A program made the position numbers and the translations under genes. Below the pieces are notes generated by a model. The model was not told the DNA's origin. It was given only the letters and a program-made list of their open reading frames with translations, and ran no database searches. Below are positions 1 through 7,176 of a stretch of DNA of 64,000 nt, piece by piece. Source of the stretch: Candidatus Aquiluna sp. IMCC13023 (GTDB taxonomy: Bacteria > Actinomycetota > Actinomycetes > Actinomycetales > Microbacteriaceae); contig NZ_AJKR01000002.1 of assembly GCF_000257665.1 (NCBI RefSeq), positions 62,001 through 126,000 of the forward strand. The letters run 5' to 3'. Position 1 is the first letter of the stretch. Each line of letters opens with the position of its first letter.

Positions 1-35
1 ACTTTTTCGTGTGGGTTGTCCTTCAGAAAATTGTG

Positions 36-488
36 CTAGTTGGCAGAAACAACCTGCAGCTTTACCCGTGCCACAAGGTCAGAGTTCAAACGAACGCTTG
101 CCTCGTAGTTACCGGTGGTGCGGATTGAAGATGCAAACTGGATCTTACGCTTGTCAACCTCGCCGAAACCAAGGGCCTGAATGGCCTCAGCCAGGTCAGA
201 AGTCTTGATTGCGCCGAACAAGCGGCCGTTAGTTCCCGCCTTTGACTTGATTGTAATTAGAGCGCCCTCAAGCTTGCCCTTAATCTCCAGTGCCTCTTCT
301 TCAGATGCAATGGCACGGGCGTCGCGGGCGTCGCGGATCTGGGTGACCTGCTTCTCGCCACCGCGGCTCCAGATAACTGCTAGTCCGGTTGGGATCAAAA
401 AGTTACGTGCGTAACCGTTCTTTACCTCAACAATGTCACCGGCTGAGCCGAGACCTTGGACCTCGTTGGTCAAAATTAATTTCGACAT
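36..488 (-). CDS. rplI: 50S ribosomal protein L9
   Basis: L9 binds 23S rRNA and projects from the base of the L1 stalk. The 150-residue length is normal for the family. The N-terminal rRNA-binding domain is clear, with the signature GDIVEVKNGYARNFLIP at residues 17-33, followed by the connecting helix and a C-terminal domain ending in KLQVVSAN. The ATG is preceded by a GAGGAG ribosome binding site. It is the last gene of the rpsF-ssb-rpsR-rplI operon visible here, 11 bases after rpsR. Only 35 bases follow it before the window ends; dnaB is the usual next gene in relatives but is outside this window. Confidence 0.97.
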   Translation of the reverse strand: MSKLILTNEVQGLGSAGDIVEVKNGYARNFLIPTGLAVIWSRGGEKQVTQIRDARDARAIASEEEALEIKGKLEGALITIKSKAGTNGRLFGAIKTSDLAEAIQALGFGEVDKRKIQFASSIRTTGNYEASVRLNSDLVARVKLQVVSAN

Positions 489-499
489 GTGATTCTCCT

Positions 500-754
500 C
501 TAGCGTCCAGCACCGGAGTATGGCATTATCGCCATCTCGCGAGCGTTCTTGATGGCCTTAGCAATTTTGCGCTGGTCCTGTGGAGTCGCACCAGTGATGC
601 GACGGGCACGGATCTTGCCTCGTTCGGTTACGAACTTGCGCAATGTTGCGACGTCCTTGTAATCGATGAATTCGATCTTGATTGTTTTTGCCGGAGCAAG
701 CTTGTCGAACTTACTGTTCATCTGCTTGCGGCGGTCAGCTGACTTTCCTGCCAT
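500..754 (-). CDS. rpsR: 30S ribosomal protein S18
   Basis: S18 binds the 16S rRNA platform as a heterodimer with S6, which is encoded two genes upstream. The core [17 protein letters not shown] lies at residues 29-45, followed by a basic stretch (KIRARRITG). The 84-residue length is normal. There is no cysteine, so this is the zinc-independent (C-minus) form of S18. A ribosome binding site (AGGAG) precedes the ATG. The gene lies 20 bases after ssb and is presumably co-transcribed with rpsF. Confidence 0.96.
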   Translation of the reverse strand: MAGKSADRRKQMNSKFDKLAPAKTIKIEFIDYKDVATLRKFVTERGKIRARRITGATPQDQRKIAKAIKNAREMAIMPYSGAGR

Positions 755-774
755 TTTTTTCTCCTAGGTCTTTT

Positions 775-1266
775 CTAAAAAGGTGCTTCGTCGGATGGGG
801 CTTCTGCTGGGTTAGCCCAAGCATCCGCTCCAGAATTGGCCTGCTTCTTTTCTGCCTGAGCTCCACCCCATGGGGATTCAACCTGTGCAGAGCCTTCACG
901 GGCACGCTTTGTAACAGTTGCTGTTGCATAGCGAAGTGATGGTCCAATTTCGTCAATCTCTAACTCGAGTGAAGCCCTGGCTTCACCCTGAGCGGTTTGG
1001 TAAGCAGAAGCCGGCTTCATGCGACCGGTGACTACAACTCGTGCTCCCTTGGTTAGTGACTGAGCAACATTCTCGCCAACCTCACGCCAAGCGGTGCAGC
1101 GAATCCATACGGTTTCGCCGTCAACAAACTCGTTTGTCTGACGGTTGAAGGTTCTCGGGGTTGAGCCAACGCGGACTGAGGCCACGGCGATTCCGCCCTG
1201 CGTGTAGCGCAGTTCCGGATCGTCAGCTAGGTTGCCAACGATCGTTATGACTACTTCGCCAGCCAT
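775..1266 (-). CDS. ssb: single-stranded DNA-binding protein
   Basis: SSB coats single-stranded DNA during replication, recombination and repair. The OB fold occupies about residues 1-110 (start [20 protein letters not shown], with TVWIRCTAWRE around residue 50). A linker rich in Ala, Gly, Glu and Gln follows. The extreme C-terminus DEAPF is the acidic tip that recruits partner proteins. The 163-residue length is typical of actinobacterial SSB. The start codon shares its last base with the rpsF stop (TAATG), which indicates translational coupling inside the rpsF-ssb-rpsR-rplI operon. Confidence 0.96.
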   Translation of the reverse strand: MAGEVVITIVGNLADDPELRYTQGGIAVASVRVGSTPRTFNRQTNEFVDGETVWIRCTAWREVGENVAQSLTKGARVVVTGRMKPASAYQTAQGEARASLELEIDEIGPSLRYATATVTKRAREGSAQVESPWGGAQAEKKQANSGADAWANPAEAPSDEAPF

Positions 1267-1676
1267 TAGTCGGCCTTAGCGCCTGTTGGACGCTTGCCAC
1301 CGCGAGCGCCGCCGCCACGAGGGCCACCACGGCCTGCGCGAGGAGGCTTCTCTTCGGGAACGAATTCGATTGGGTTGATGCTGAAAATTGCTTCTTCCAG
1401 ACGGAGCACCTTGGTGCGAAGAATTGACTCGTTCAGATTTAGCTGACGGTCAAGCTCTTGCACGGCTGCAGAAGTGGTGTTCATGTTAACCACTGCGTAG
1501 AGCCCTTCGGAGTGCTTCTGGATCTGATACGTCATGCGACGTCGGCCCCAAATGTCGATCTTGTCCAAGGTGCCACCAGCTGCGGTGATTACCGTTAGGA
1601 ACTTGTCGAGTGTTGGAGCGACAATGCGCTCGTCTAGTGAGGGGTCCATAATGACCATTAGCTCGTAGTTATGCAT
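1266..1676 (-). CDS. rpsF: 30S ribosomal protein S6
   Basis: S6 pairs with S18 on the 30S platform. The ferredoxin-like core spans about residues 1-95 ([16 protein letters not shown] at the start, [10 protein letters not shown] near residue 45). The C-terminal tail, about 30 residues, is rich in Arg and Gly, as in many actinobacterial S6 proteins. The gene is first in its operon. An AGGAGG ribosome binding site lies 10 bases upstream of the ATG and is part of a possible regulatory hairpin (separate entry). The stop overlaps the ssb start by one base. Confidence 0.96.
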   Translation of the reverse strand: MHNYELMVIMDPSLDERIVAPTLDKFLTVITAAGGTLDKIDIWGRRRMTYQIQKHSEGLYAVVNMNTTSAAVQELDRQLNLNESILRTKVLRLEEAIFSINPIEFVPEEKPPRAGRGGPRGGGARGGKRPTGAKAD

Positions 1677-1730
1677 TTATAACCCACCTCCTTCGGTCTA
1701 AAGCGGCCACGGTCTTTCCGTGACAGGAGG
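1677..1730 (-). promoter_or_regulatory. candidate S6:S18 leader / SD-sequestering hairpin of rpsF
   Basis: On the minus strand the untranslated leader of rpsF contains CCTCCT (1730-1725), then a 5-bp hairpin CACGG-5 nt loop-CCGTG (1722-1708), then AGGAGG (1692-1687), the rpsF ribosome binding site. CCTCCT is a perfect complement of AGGAGG, so folding would hide the ribosome binding site around the inner hairpin. An autoregulatory S6:S18-binding leader is known ahead of rpsF in many bacteria. Whether this element matches that family's conserved loop nucleotides was not tested. The pairing is seen directly; the regulatory role is inferred. Confidence 0.45.
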
Positions 1731-1731
1731 G

Positions 1732-1740
1732 TATTAGCAT
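1732..1740 (-). promoter_or_regulatory. extended -10 promoter element for rpsF operon
   Basis: Read on the minus strand this is TGC TAATAC, an extended -10 element placed so that transcription would start near 1725, just at the first arm of the leader hairpin. No good -35 hexamer is visible at the right distance. A 14-bp palindrome covers the place where it would be. This is a prediction from sequence only. Confidence 0.35.
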
Positions 1741-1755
1741 TTTTTTTACTTTGGT

Positions 1756-1769
1756 GTTGCCTAGGCAAC
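1756..1769. promoter_or_regulatory. perfect 14-bp palindrome between cca and rpsF
   Basis: GTTGCCTAGGCAAC is a perfect inverted repeat with no spacer. It sits between the cca stop and the rpsF promoter, over the -35 position of the proposed rpsF promoter. It is not followed by a T-run on the minus strand, so it does not look like the cca terminator. On the plus strand it is followed by only CTTTT. It could be an operator for the rpsF operon; this is inference. Confidence 0.35.
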
Positions 1770-1778
1770 CTTTTAACC

Positions 1779-3197
1779 TTAGCGGTTGGACCACCACTCG
1801 AGCAAGAGTTTATTTGCTTGTTCTGGGCCAATCTCGCCCTGATCTAGGCGTAACTCCAACAAATAATCGTAGGCAAGCCCGACCTCGCGACTAGGTTTTA
1901 TCCCTAGGATTTCCATGATTTGAGCGCCATCTAATTCTGGGCGAATTGCATCGAGCTGCTCTTGTTCGCTCAAAATAGCAATTCGCTTTTCCAAATCGTC
2001 GTAGGCGTGAGCCAAGCGATCGGCCTTGCGCTTATTTCTGGTTGTAACATCGGCACGCGTCAAAACGTGTAGCTGGGCCAGCTGAGCCTCCGCGTCTCTC
2101 ACGTAACGCCTGACCGCGCTGTCGCTCCACTGCTGGTCCGAATACCCGAAGAACCTAAGGTGAAGCTCTATCAAACGATAAACAGCCTTGACGGTGTCAT
2201 TATCGAAACGCAATTCACTCAGCCGCTTTTTTGAAAGCTTCGCCCCGACCACATCGTGGTGATGAAAAGTGACCGCGCCTCCGGTCTCTAATCTTCTGGT
2301 GGCTGGCTTACCGATATCGTGCAGCAGCGCTGCTAGCCGAAGTACGAGGTTTTTCTCTAACCCGTACTCAGCCTCCAGCTCGATCGCTTGAGAAACAACG
2401 GTGAGGCTGTGCTGATAAACATCCTTGTGGTGATGGTGCTCGTCCATTTCTAGTCTTAGAGCTGGTAGCTCCGGCAAGACAAGTTCCGCAATGCCACTAT
2501 CGACCAAGATCTCAAGGCCTGGAATCGGGTTATCTGATAGCAAAAGCTTGCTTAGTTCGTCACGAACCCGCTCCTTGGAGATGATTTCGATTCGTTCAGC
2601 CATGCCACACATTGCGGTGAAAGCCTCCGGGTCGAGCTCAAACCCCAGCTGCGATGCGAATCTGGCTCCTCGCATCATTCGAAGTGGGTCGTCTGAGAAA
2701 GAAACCTCCGGGGCGGAAGGTGTTCTGAGCGTTTCCAGAAGCAAATCACGAAGGCCCTGATGCGGATCTACAAAAATCCTGGATGGCAACCGAAGCGCCA
2801 TTGAGTTCACTGTGAAGTCTCTGCGCTTCAGGTCATCCTCTAGGTTGTCGCCAAATTCAATCGTCGGCTTCCTGGAATCAACCTCGTAGCTGTCGGCGCG
2901 ATAACTTGTAATCTCCACTTTTTCATCACCGATTTGAGCTGCGATTGTGCCAAAGGCTCTGCCGATATCCCAGGTTGCGCTTGCCAACGGTCCAACAATG
3001 CTGAGTATCTTGTCTGGGTTAGCACTGGTAGCAAAATCTAGGTCAATTGAGCGCCTGCCCATAATGGCGTCTCGGACTGGCCCTCCGACCAAAGCTAGCT
3101 CTTCACCGGCTGCCGCAAAAGCCTCGCCCAGGACGGTGAACAACGGGTTATCCGTGTTGTCCGTCAGGTTCTTGAGAGCATCCGCCACTTGTTGCAT
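1779..3197 (-). CDS. cca: CCA-adding tRNA nucleotidyltransferase
   Basis: The enzyme adds or repairs the 3' CCA of tRNAs in the cytoplasm. With the ATG at 3197 the protein is 472 residues, the usual actinobacterial size. The class II nucleotidyltransferase head shows LVGGPVRDAI (residues 36-45) and DLDFAT with the catalytic aspartates (about 52-57). An HD domain follows in the second half (LLHDIGKPATR). The frame stays open to 3377, but a longer form would overlap the divergent Nudix gene, so the ATG at 3197 was chosen; no strong ribosome binding site helps the choice. tRNA-Ile and tRNA-Ala in this window lack encoded CCA and would depend on this enzyme. Confidence 0.93.
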   Translation of the reverse strand: MQQVADALKNLTDNTDNPLFTVLGEAFAAAGEELALVGGPVRDAIMGRRSIDLDFATSANPDKILSIVGPLASATWDIGRAFGTIAAQIGDEKVEITSYRADSYEVDSRKPTIEFGDNLEDDLKRRDFTVNSMALRLPSRIFVDPHQGLRDLLLETLRTPSAPEVSFSDDPLRMMRGARFASQLGFELDPEAFTAMCGMAERIEIISKERVRDELSKLLLSDNPIPGLEILVDSGIAELVLPELPALRLEMDEHHHHKDVYQHSLTVVSQAIELEAEYGLEKNLVLRLAALLHDIGKPATRRLETGGAVTFHHHDVVGAKLSKKRLSELRFDNDTVKAVYRLIELHLRFFGYSDQQWSDSAVRRYVRDAEAQLAQLHVLTRADVTTRNKRKADRLAHAYDDLEKRIAILSEQEQLDAIRPELDGAQIMEILGIKPSREVGLAYDYLLELRLDQGEIGPEQANKLLLEWWSNR

Positions 3198-3236
3198 GGG
3201 CAATAGCTTGCCACAGTCGACAAGTAGAGTTGGGTT

Positions 3237-3683
3237 ATGAGCGCGCCCAGTAATAGAACTGTCACGGAGGTCTCCGCAGGAGGCCTGGTTGTTAGCGCCG
3301 CCAATCCAAATAAAGTCGCTCTTATCAGCCATCGGAATCGCGGTGGGGGCATGGACTGGGTAATCCCAAAGGGGCACGTCGAATCTGGGGAAGCCCTAGA
3401 ACAAACTGCTAAACGCGAGGTTGAGGAAGAAACCGGCCTGGCCTGTGAAGTGGTGTCAAAAATTGGCGAGATTCAATATGGGTTTACGGTCGGCAAAAAA
3501 AGAATCAAAAAAACCGTTCATCACTATCTGCTTAGACACACCAGCGGTGAGCTTTCCGCAAACAACGACCCAACTGGCGAAGTGGTTGAGGTTCGATGGT
3601 TCGATCTCAGCGAGGTTGGAGATGTTTTGGCTCACGCCACTGAAAAGCGCATCGCGGAGAAGGCTCAGAGGCTGATTCAGTGA
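3237..3683 (+). CDS. Nudix (MutT-like) hydrolase
   Basis: Nudix enzymes cleave nucleoside diphosphate derivatives or related pyrophosphates. The complete Nudix box GX5EX7REUXEEXGU is present at residues 46-68 (GHVESGE, then REVEEETGL). The length is 148 residues, a single-domain enzyme. It is divergent from cca with a 39-base gap. Its TGA overlaps the GTG start of the next gene (GTGA). The order Nudix hydrolase, envelope protein, MurJ matches the mutT4-Rv3909-Rv3910 order known in Mycobacterium. The substrate cannot be read from the sequence. Confidence 0.9.
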   Translation: MSAPSNRTVTEVSAGGLVVSAANPNKVALISHRNRGGGMDWVIPKGHVESGEALEQTAKREVEEETGLACEVVSKIGEIQYGFTVGKKRIKKTVHHYLLRHTSGELSANNDPTGEVVEVRWFDLSEVGDVLAHATEKRIAEKAQRLIQ

Positions 3684-4147
3684 GGCGGGCTTGGCTTCTG
3701 GTGCTAGCGCTTTTGCTCATCCCAAACGCCGCCATCGCGGCTGAGCCAAGCATTGTCCCAGGCAGCAACATAAACGTTGTTGCCAGAGATGCCCGAATAC
3801 CGGTAACGGTCACAAACCCAACCGATCAAGACATTGAAGTCACGGTTATGGCAGCAAGCAACAGCTTTCGCCTAGAAATAATCGAGAACGCAACGCTGAT
3901 CATCCCTGCAAGATCAAGCGCGGTGGCCGAACTGCCAATCAAGGCAATTGCCAATGGGCCACTAGAAATTTCAGTGTGGTTGAGTGTTGAGGGCAATCAG
4001 ATCGGCGACACCGTGGTTGTAGAAGTGATCGTAAATTACGACATTGAGCTGTTTTTGCTGGTTAGCTTTGGTGTGGCGATGTTTGCACTAATTGTTATTG
4101 GTGTGATCCGAACCACCTCGAAGCTTCGAAGGCAGCCCCGTGAGTGA
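3680..4147 (+). CDS. small exported membrane-anchored protein (reduced DUF6049-like)
   Basis: This 155-residue protein has a signal peptide (about residues 1-20), a beta-rich extracytoplasmic domain with Thr/Asn-rich strands (RIPVTVTNPTDQDIEVTV), one transmembrane helix (about 124-145) and a basic cytoplasmic end. In larger actinobacteria the gene between the Nudix hydrolase and murJ encodes a large DUF6049 protein of roughly 700-800 residues. By position and topology this looks like only its C-terminal part, which is inference. The GTG start overlaps the Nudix stop, and its stop overlaps the murJ start by 8 bases, so the three are probably translated together. No catalytic motif is visible. 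Confidence 0.75.
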   Translation: MRRAWLLVLALLLIPNAAIAAEPSIVPGSNINVVARDARIPVTVTNPTDQDIEVTVMAASNSFRLEIIENATLIIPARSSAVAELPIKAIANGPLEISVWLSVEGNQIGDTVVVEVIVNYDIELFLLVSFGVAMFALIVIGVIRTTSKLRRQPRE

Positions 4148-5789
4148 TATCAACCCCTCAGTGACTCGCAGTTCGCTGATCATGGCAAGTGGGACAATTG
4201 TGTCCCGGCTACTGGGTTTTGCGCGCGCTGTATTACTGGCCGCCACAATCGGTGTCACGACCGACGCGGCTGATGCTTTTGGCGTTGCAAATCAACTTCC
4301 AAATAGCGTCTACGCAATAATCGTCGGTGGCGTTTTGAATGCCGTACTGGTTCCGCAGTTGGTTCGAGCGCGCGCTGCCAAAGACGGTGGCAAGGGTTAC
4401 ATCGACCGCTTTGTCACGCTGGCCATCACGGTGTTTTTTGTTGTCGGGCTTATTTTTACCATCGCGGCTCCATTCCTAGTTCGGCTCTACACGGCCGGTT
4501 GGACCGAACAGCAGCTGGCCCTGGCCACCGCTTTTGCTTACTGGTGCTTGCCGCAGCTGTTTTTTTACGGGATCTATTCAGTGTTTGGCGAGGTTCTGAA
4601 CTCCAGAAGCGCCTTTGGTCCATACATGTGGGCCCCGGTTTTGAACAACTTGGTTTCACTGGGCGGCCTGGCGGCATTCATCGCCATTTTTGGAGCGGAC
4701 CCCACAGGGGCAAGAGGCATCACAGACTGGGGCGCTGACCAGATAGCGCTGTTGGCGGGGACAGCAACTTTGGGTGTGGCTGCGCAGTCGATGATTCTGT
4801 TGGCCAGCTGGCGCAGAATCGGCTTGAAGTTGAAGCTAAATTTCCGCTGGAGAGGTTTTGGCTTAGGTCCGGCCCTAAAGACCGCGAGTTGGTCACTCGC
4901 GATGGTTTTTGTGACGCAAGTCGGTGGTGTGGTTCAGACCGCGGTTGCCTCCACTGCCGCAAGCGCTAGAGACACCGGGGTTGTTGTGGCATCGGTGGCT
5001 GCGGCCGCGATTGCATGGCTAATTTTTATGCTGCCGCACTCGGTAGTCACGGTGTCGGTAGCCACCGCCTACTTCACGAGAATGAGCCACCACGCCGCCA
5101 GTAACGACATGGCTAAATTCAAGATCGATATGACCACCGGGCTCAAGGTGATCGCACTGGTGAGCATGATCTCGACGGCGATGCTAATAGTGCTGTCCTA
5201 TCCAATTGCCCGGGTTTTCGCGGGAGAGTACCCAGCAACTGCTGCGCTTGGAAATGTGGTCGCGGCATTCATGATCGGCCTGGTTCCGTTTAGCTTCGTT
5301 TATATGATGCAAAGAGCCTTTTTTGCGCTGGAGGACACCAAAACACCGTTTTTCTTTACCAGCATTCAGATTGCCATCCACATCACTGGCTCACTGATTC
5401 TTGGCGCAACAATGGACAAGCAGTGGCTGGTGGTGTCAATAGCTTTGTTGACTGCCTTCTCGGTGACGGTTCAAGGAATCATCGCCTACTTGGCCCTAAA
5501 GTCCCGAATTGGCGGCCTAGAGGGCTTTGGCGTTGGCAGATCGCTGATTACATTTTTTCTAGCAATGATTCCCTCGGCAATAATCGGAGTTCTAGTTTTG
5601 AATTGGCTGGGTGGCGTTGGCGAAGGAAGCTACCCGGTGGACCGGGTGGTAACGGCTGTAGCCAGTGGGTTGCTGGTTGGTTTCGCCATGCTGTTTACCT
5701 ACTTGGGATTGCTTTGGTTATTCAGGGTTCCGGAACTCAGAGAAGTTTCGAAGCAATTGACCATTAGATTTGGCAGGAATTCAAAGTAG
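4140..5789 (+). CDS. murJ: lipid II flippase MurJ
   Basis: MurJ is a MOP-superfamily transporter that flips lipid II across the cytoplasmic membrane for peptidoglycan synthesis. The 549-residue protein consists almost wholly of hydrophobic helices, about 14. The N-terminal signature SGTIVSRLLGFARAVLLA and the loop ANQLPNSVYAIIVGG are typical. There is no C-terminal pseudokinase extension of the kind found in the mycobacterial orthologue. It starts at a GTG overlapping the previous gene by 8 bases. RodA and PbpA, which use the flipped lipid II, are encoded at 52-55 kb. Confidence 0.93.
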   Translation: MSDINPSVTRSSLIMASGTIVSRLLGFARAVLLAATIGVTTDAADAFGVANQLPNSVYAIIVGGVLNAVLVPQLVRARAAKDGGKGYIDRFVTLAITVFFVVGLIFTIAAPFLVRLYTAGWTEQQLALATAFAYWCLPQLFFYGIYSVFGEVLNSRSAFGPYMWAPVLNNLVSLGGLAAFIAIFGADPTGARGITDWGADQIALLAGTATLGVAAQSMILLASWRRIGLKLKLNFRWRGFGLGPALKTASWSLAMVFVTQVGGVVQTAVASTAASARDTGVVVASVAAAAIAWLIFMLPHSVVTVSVATAYFTRMSHHAASNDMAKFKIDMTTGLKVIALVSMISTAMLIVLSYPIARVFAGEYPATAALGNVVAAFMIGLVPFSFVYMMQRAFFALEDTKTPFFFTSIQIAIHITGSLILGATMDKQWLVVSIALLTAFSVTVQGIIAYLALKSRIGGLEGFGVGRSLITFFLAMIPSAIIGVLVLNWLGGVGEGSYPVDRVVTAVASGLLVGFAMLFTYLGLLWLFRVPELREVSKQLTIRFGRNSK

Positions 5790-5806
5790 GACGCTAATCT
5801 AGTGTT

Positions 5807-5832
5807 GGAATAAATAGATAGTCATCTATGTT
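5807..5832 (+). promoter_or_regulatory. sigma-R type promoter of trxB-trxA
   Basis: GGAAT (5807-5811) and GTT (5830-5832) are separated by exactly 18 bases and lie 26 bases upstream of the trxB ATG. GGAAT-N18-GTT is the established promoter consensus for the thiol-stress sigma factor SigR of Streptomyces (SigH of Mycobacterium), whose classic target is trxBA. The match in sequence, spacing and target is good. The sigma factor itself is not in this window. Confidence 0.7.
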
Positions 5833-5858
5833 TTACGCAATAACCAGAAAAGAGCATC

Positions 5859-6779
5859 ATGAGAGAAGTAATAATCATCGGTTCCGGTCCTGCCGGTTAC
5901 ACAGCAGCCATCTACGCTGCCAGGGCTGCCCTGAAGCCGCTAATGATCGCCTCGAGCGTTGAGCCAGGCGGCGAGCTGATGAAAACCACTGAGGTAGAAA
6001 ACTACCCGGGTTTCCCGAACGGCCTTATGGGTCCGGATCTAATGGCTAGCTTCCAGGAGCAGGCAGAGCGCTTCGGCACCGAGATTTTGTTTGAAGATGT
6101 CACAGAGGTGGATCTCACCGGCGACATCAAGATAGTAAAAACCGGAAACGGTGAGACCTATGAAGCCAAAACAGTTATTTTATCGACCGGAGCTGCCTAC
6201 CGAGAGCTTGGTGTTCCTCGCGAGCAAGAGCTGAGTGGGCACGGAGTCTCCTGGTGTGCAACCTGCGACGGTTTCTTCTTCCGTGAAAAAGTGATTGCCG
6301 TTGTCGGCGGCGGCGACTCTGCCATGGAAGAGGCTAATTTTCTAACCAAGTTTGCTTCCAAGGTCTATGTCATCCACCGCAGAGACAGCCTGAAAGCCTC
6401 AGAAATCATGCAAAAGCGATCTTTTGACAACGAGAAAATTGAATTCATCTGGAACTCGGCTGTAACAGAGCTGAAAGGCTCGCCAAAGCTAGATGGTGTC
6501 GTACTGGAAGACACTGTCACAGGTGAGAAGCGAGACCTTGCGATTGACGGATTGTTCGTCGCCATTGGAAGCGATCCGAGGGTTGGTTTGGTTGAGAATC
6601 AGGTGGAGATTTCTGACGAGCGTTTTATAAAAGTAGATGGTCGAACATCAAAGACAAGCCTGCCTGGAGTATTTGCGGCTGGCGACGTGATTGACCCGAT
6701 CTACCGTCAAGCAATCACTGCGGCTGGATCAGGCTGCGTTGCAGCCCTCGACGCCGAGCACTACCTAAGTTCGAAATAA
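5859..6779 (+). CDS. trxB: thioredoxin-disulfide reductase
   Basis: This flavoprotein transfers electrons from NADPH to thioredoxin. FAD-binding GSGPAG is at residues 8-13, the redox-active CATC at 133-136 and the NADPH-binding GGGDSA at 150-155. The C-terminal FAD motif (FAAGDV, then QAITAAGSGCVAAL) is intact. The 306-residue length is normal for the low-molecular-weight class. It lies 10 bases upstream of trxA and is driven by a probable sigma-R promoter, so induction by disulfide stress is likely. Confidence 0.97.
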   Translation: MREVIIIGSGPAGYTAAIYAARAALKPLMIASSVEPGGELMKTTEVENYPGFPNGLMGPDLMASFQEQAERFGTEILFEDVTEVDLTGDIKIVKTGNGETYEAKTVILSTGAAYRELGVPREQELSGHGVSWCATCDGFFFREKVIAVVGGGDSAMEEANFLTKFASKVYVIHRRDSLKASEIMQKRSFDNEKIEFIWNSAVTELKGSPKLDGVVLEDTVTGEKRDLAIDGLFVAIGSDPRVGLVENQVEISDERFIKVDGRTSKTSLPGVFAAGDVIDPIYRQAITAAGSGCVAALDAEHYLSSK

Positions 6780-6789
6780 GGAGAGAAAA

Positions 6790-7119
6790 ATGCAACCAGT
6801 TGAAGCAACAAAGGCATCTTTTGACCAAGAAGTTCTACACGCGGACAAGCTAGTAATCGTTGATTTCTGGGCTGAGTGGTGTGGCCCATGCCGCATGGTT
6901 GCCCCAGTTCTAGACGAAATAGCAAGCGAGAATGCCGACAGCATCAAGATCGTGAAGGTAAACGTTGACCACGAGCAGCAGCTTGCCATGGACTACAGCG
7001 TCACCTCGATTCCGCTCCTTGGCATTTTCCAGGGCGGCAAGCTGGTGAAGCAGTTGGTTGGAGCAAGGCCGAAGGCTGCAATCATGGATGAAATCCGTGA
7101 CCTCCTTCCAGCCAGTTAG
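6790..7119 (+). CDS. trxA: thioredoxin
   Basis: This small cytoplasmic dithiol reductase is the partner of TrxB encoded just upstream. WCGPC is at residues 30-34 within the classic VDFWAEWCGPCR context. The cis-proline follows Ile74 (SIP), although the next residues are LLG instead of the more common TL. The length is 109 residues. A GGAG ribosome binding site precedes the ATG. A stem-loop with T-run follows the stop. Confidence 0.96.
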   Translation: MQPVEATKASFDQEVLHADKLVIVDFWAEWCGPCRMVAPVLDEIASENADSIKIVKVNVDHEQQLAMDYSVTSIPLLGIFQGGKLVKQLVGARPKAAIMDEIRDLLPAS

Positions 7120-7154
7120 CTAGTCACGAGCCACTCGGGGAACTAGACTTTTTT
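7120..7154 (+). terminator. probable terminator after trxA
   Basis: CTAGT (7120-7124) pairs with ACTAG (7142-7146), with an inner CGAG/CTCG stem, and six T follow at 7149-7154. The stem is interrupted, so strength is uncertain. It would end the trxB-trxA transcript before the aminotransferase gene. Confidence 0.5.
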
Positions 7155-7176
7155 AGAACCTACCCTTGGAGTTCAA

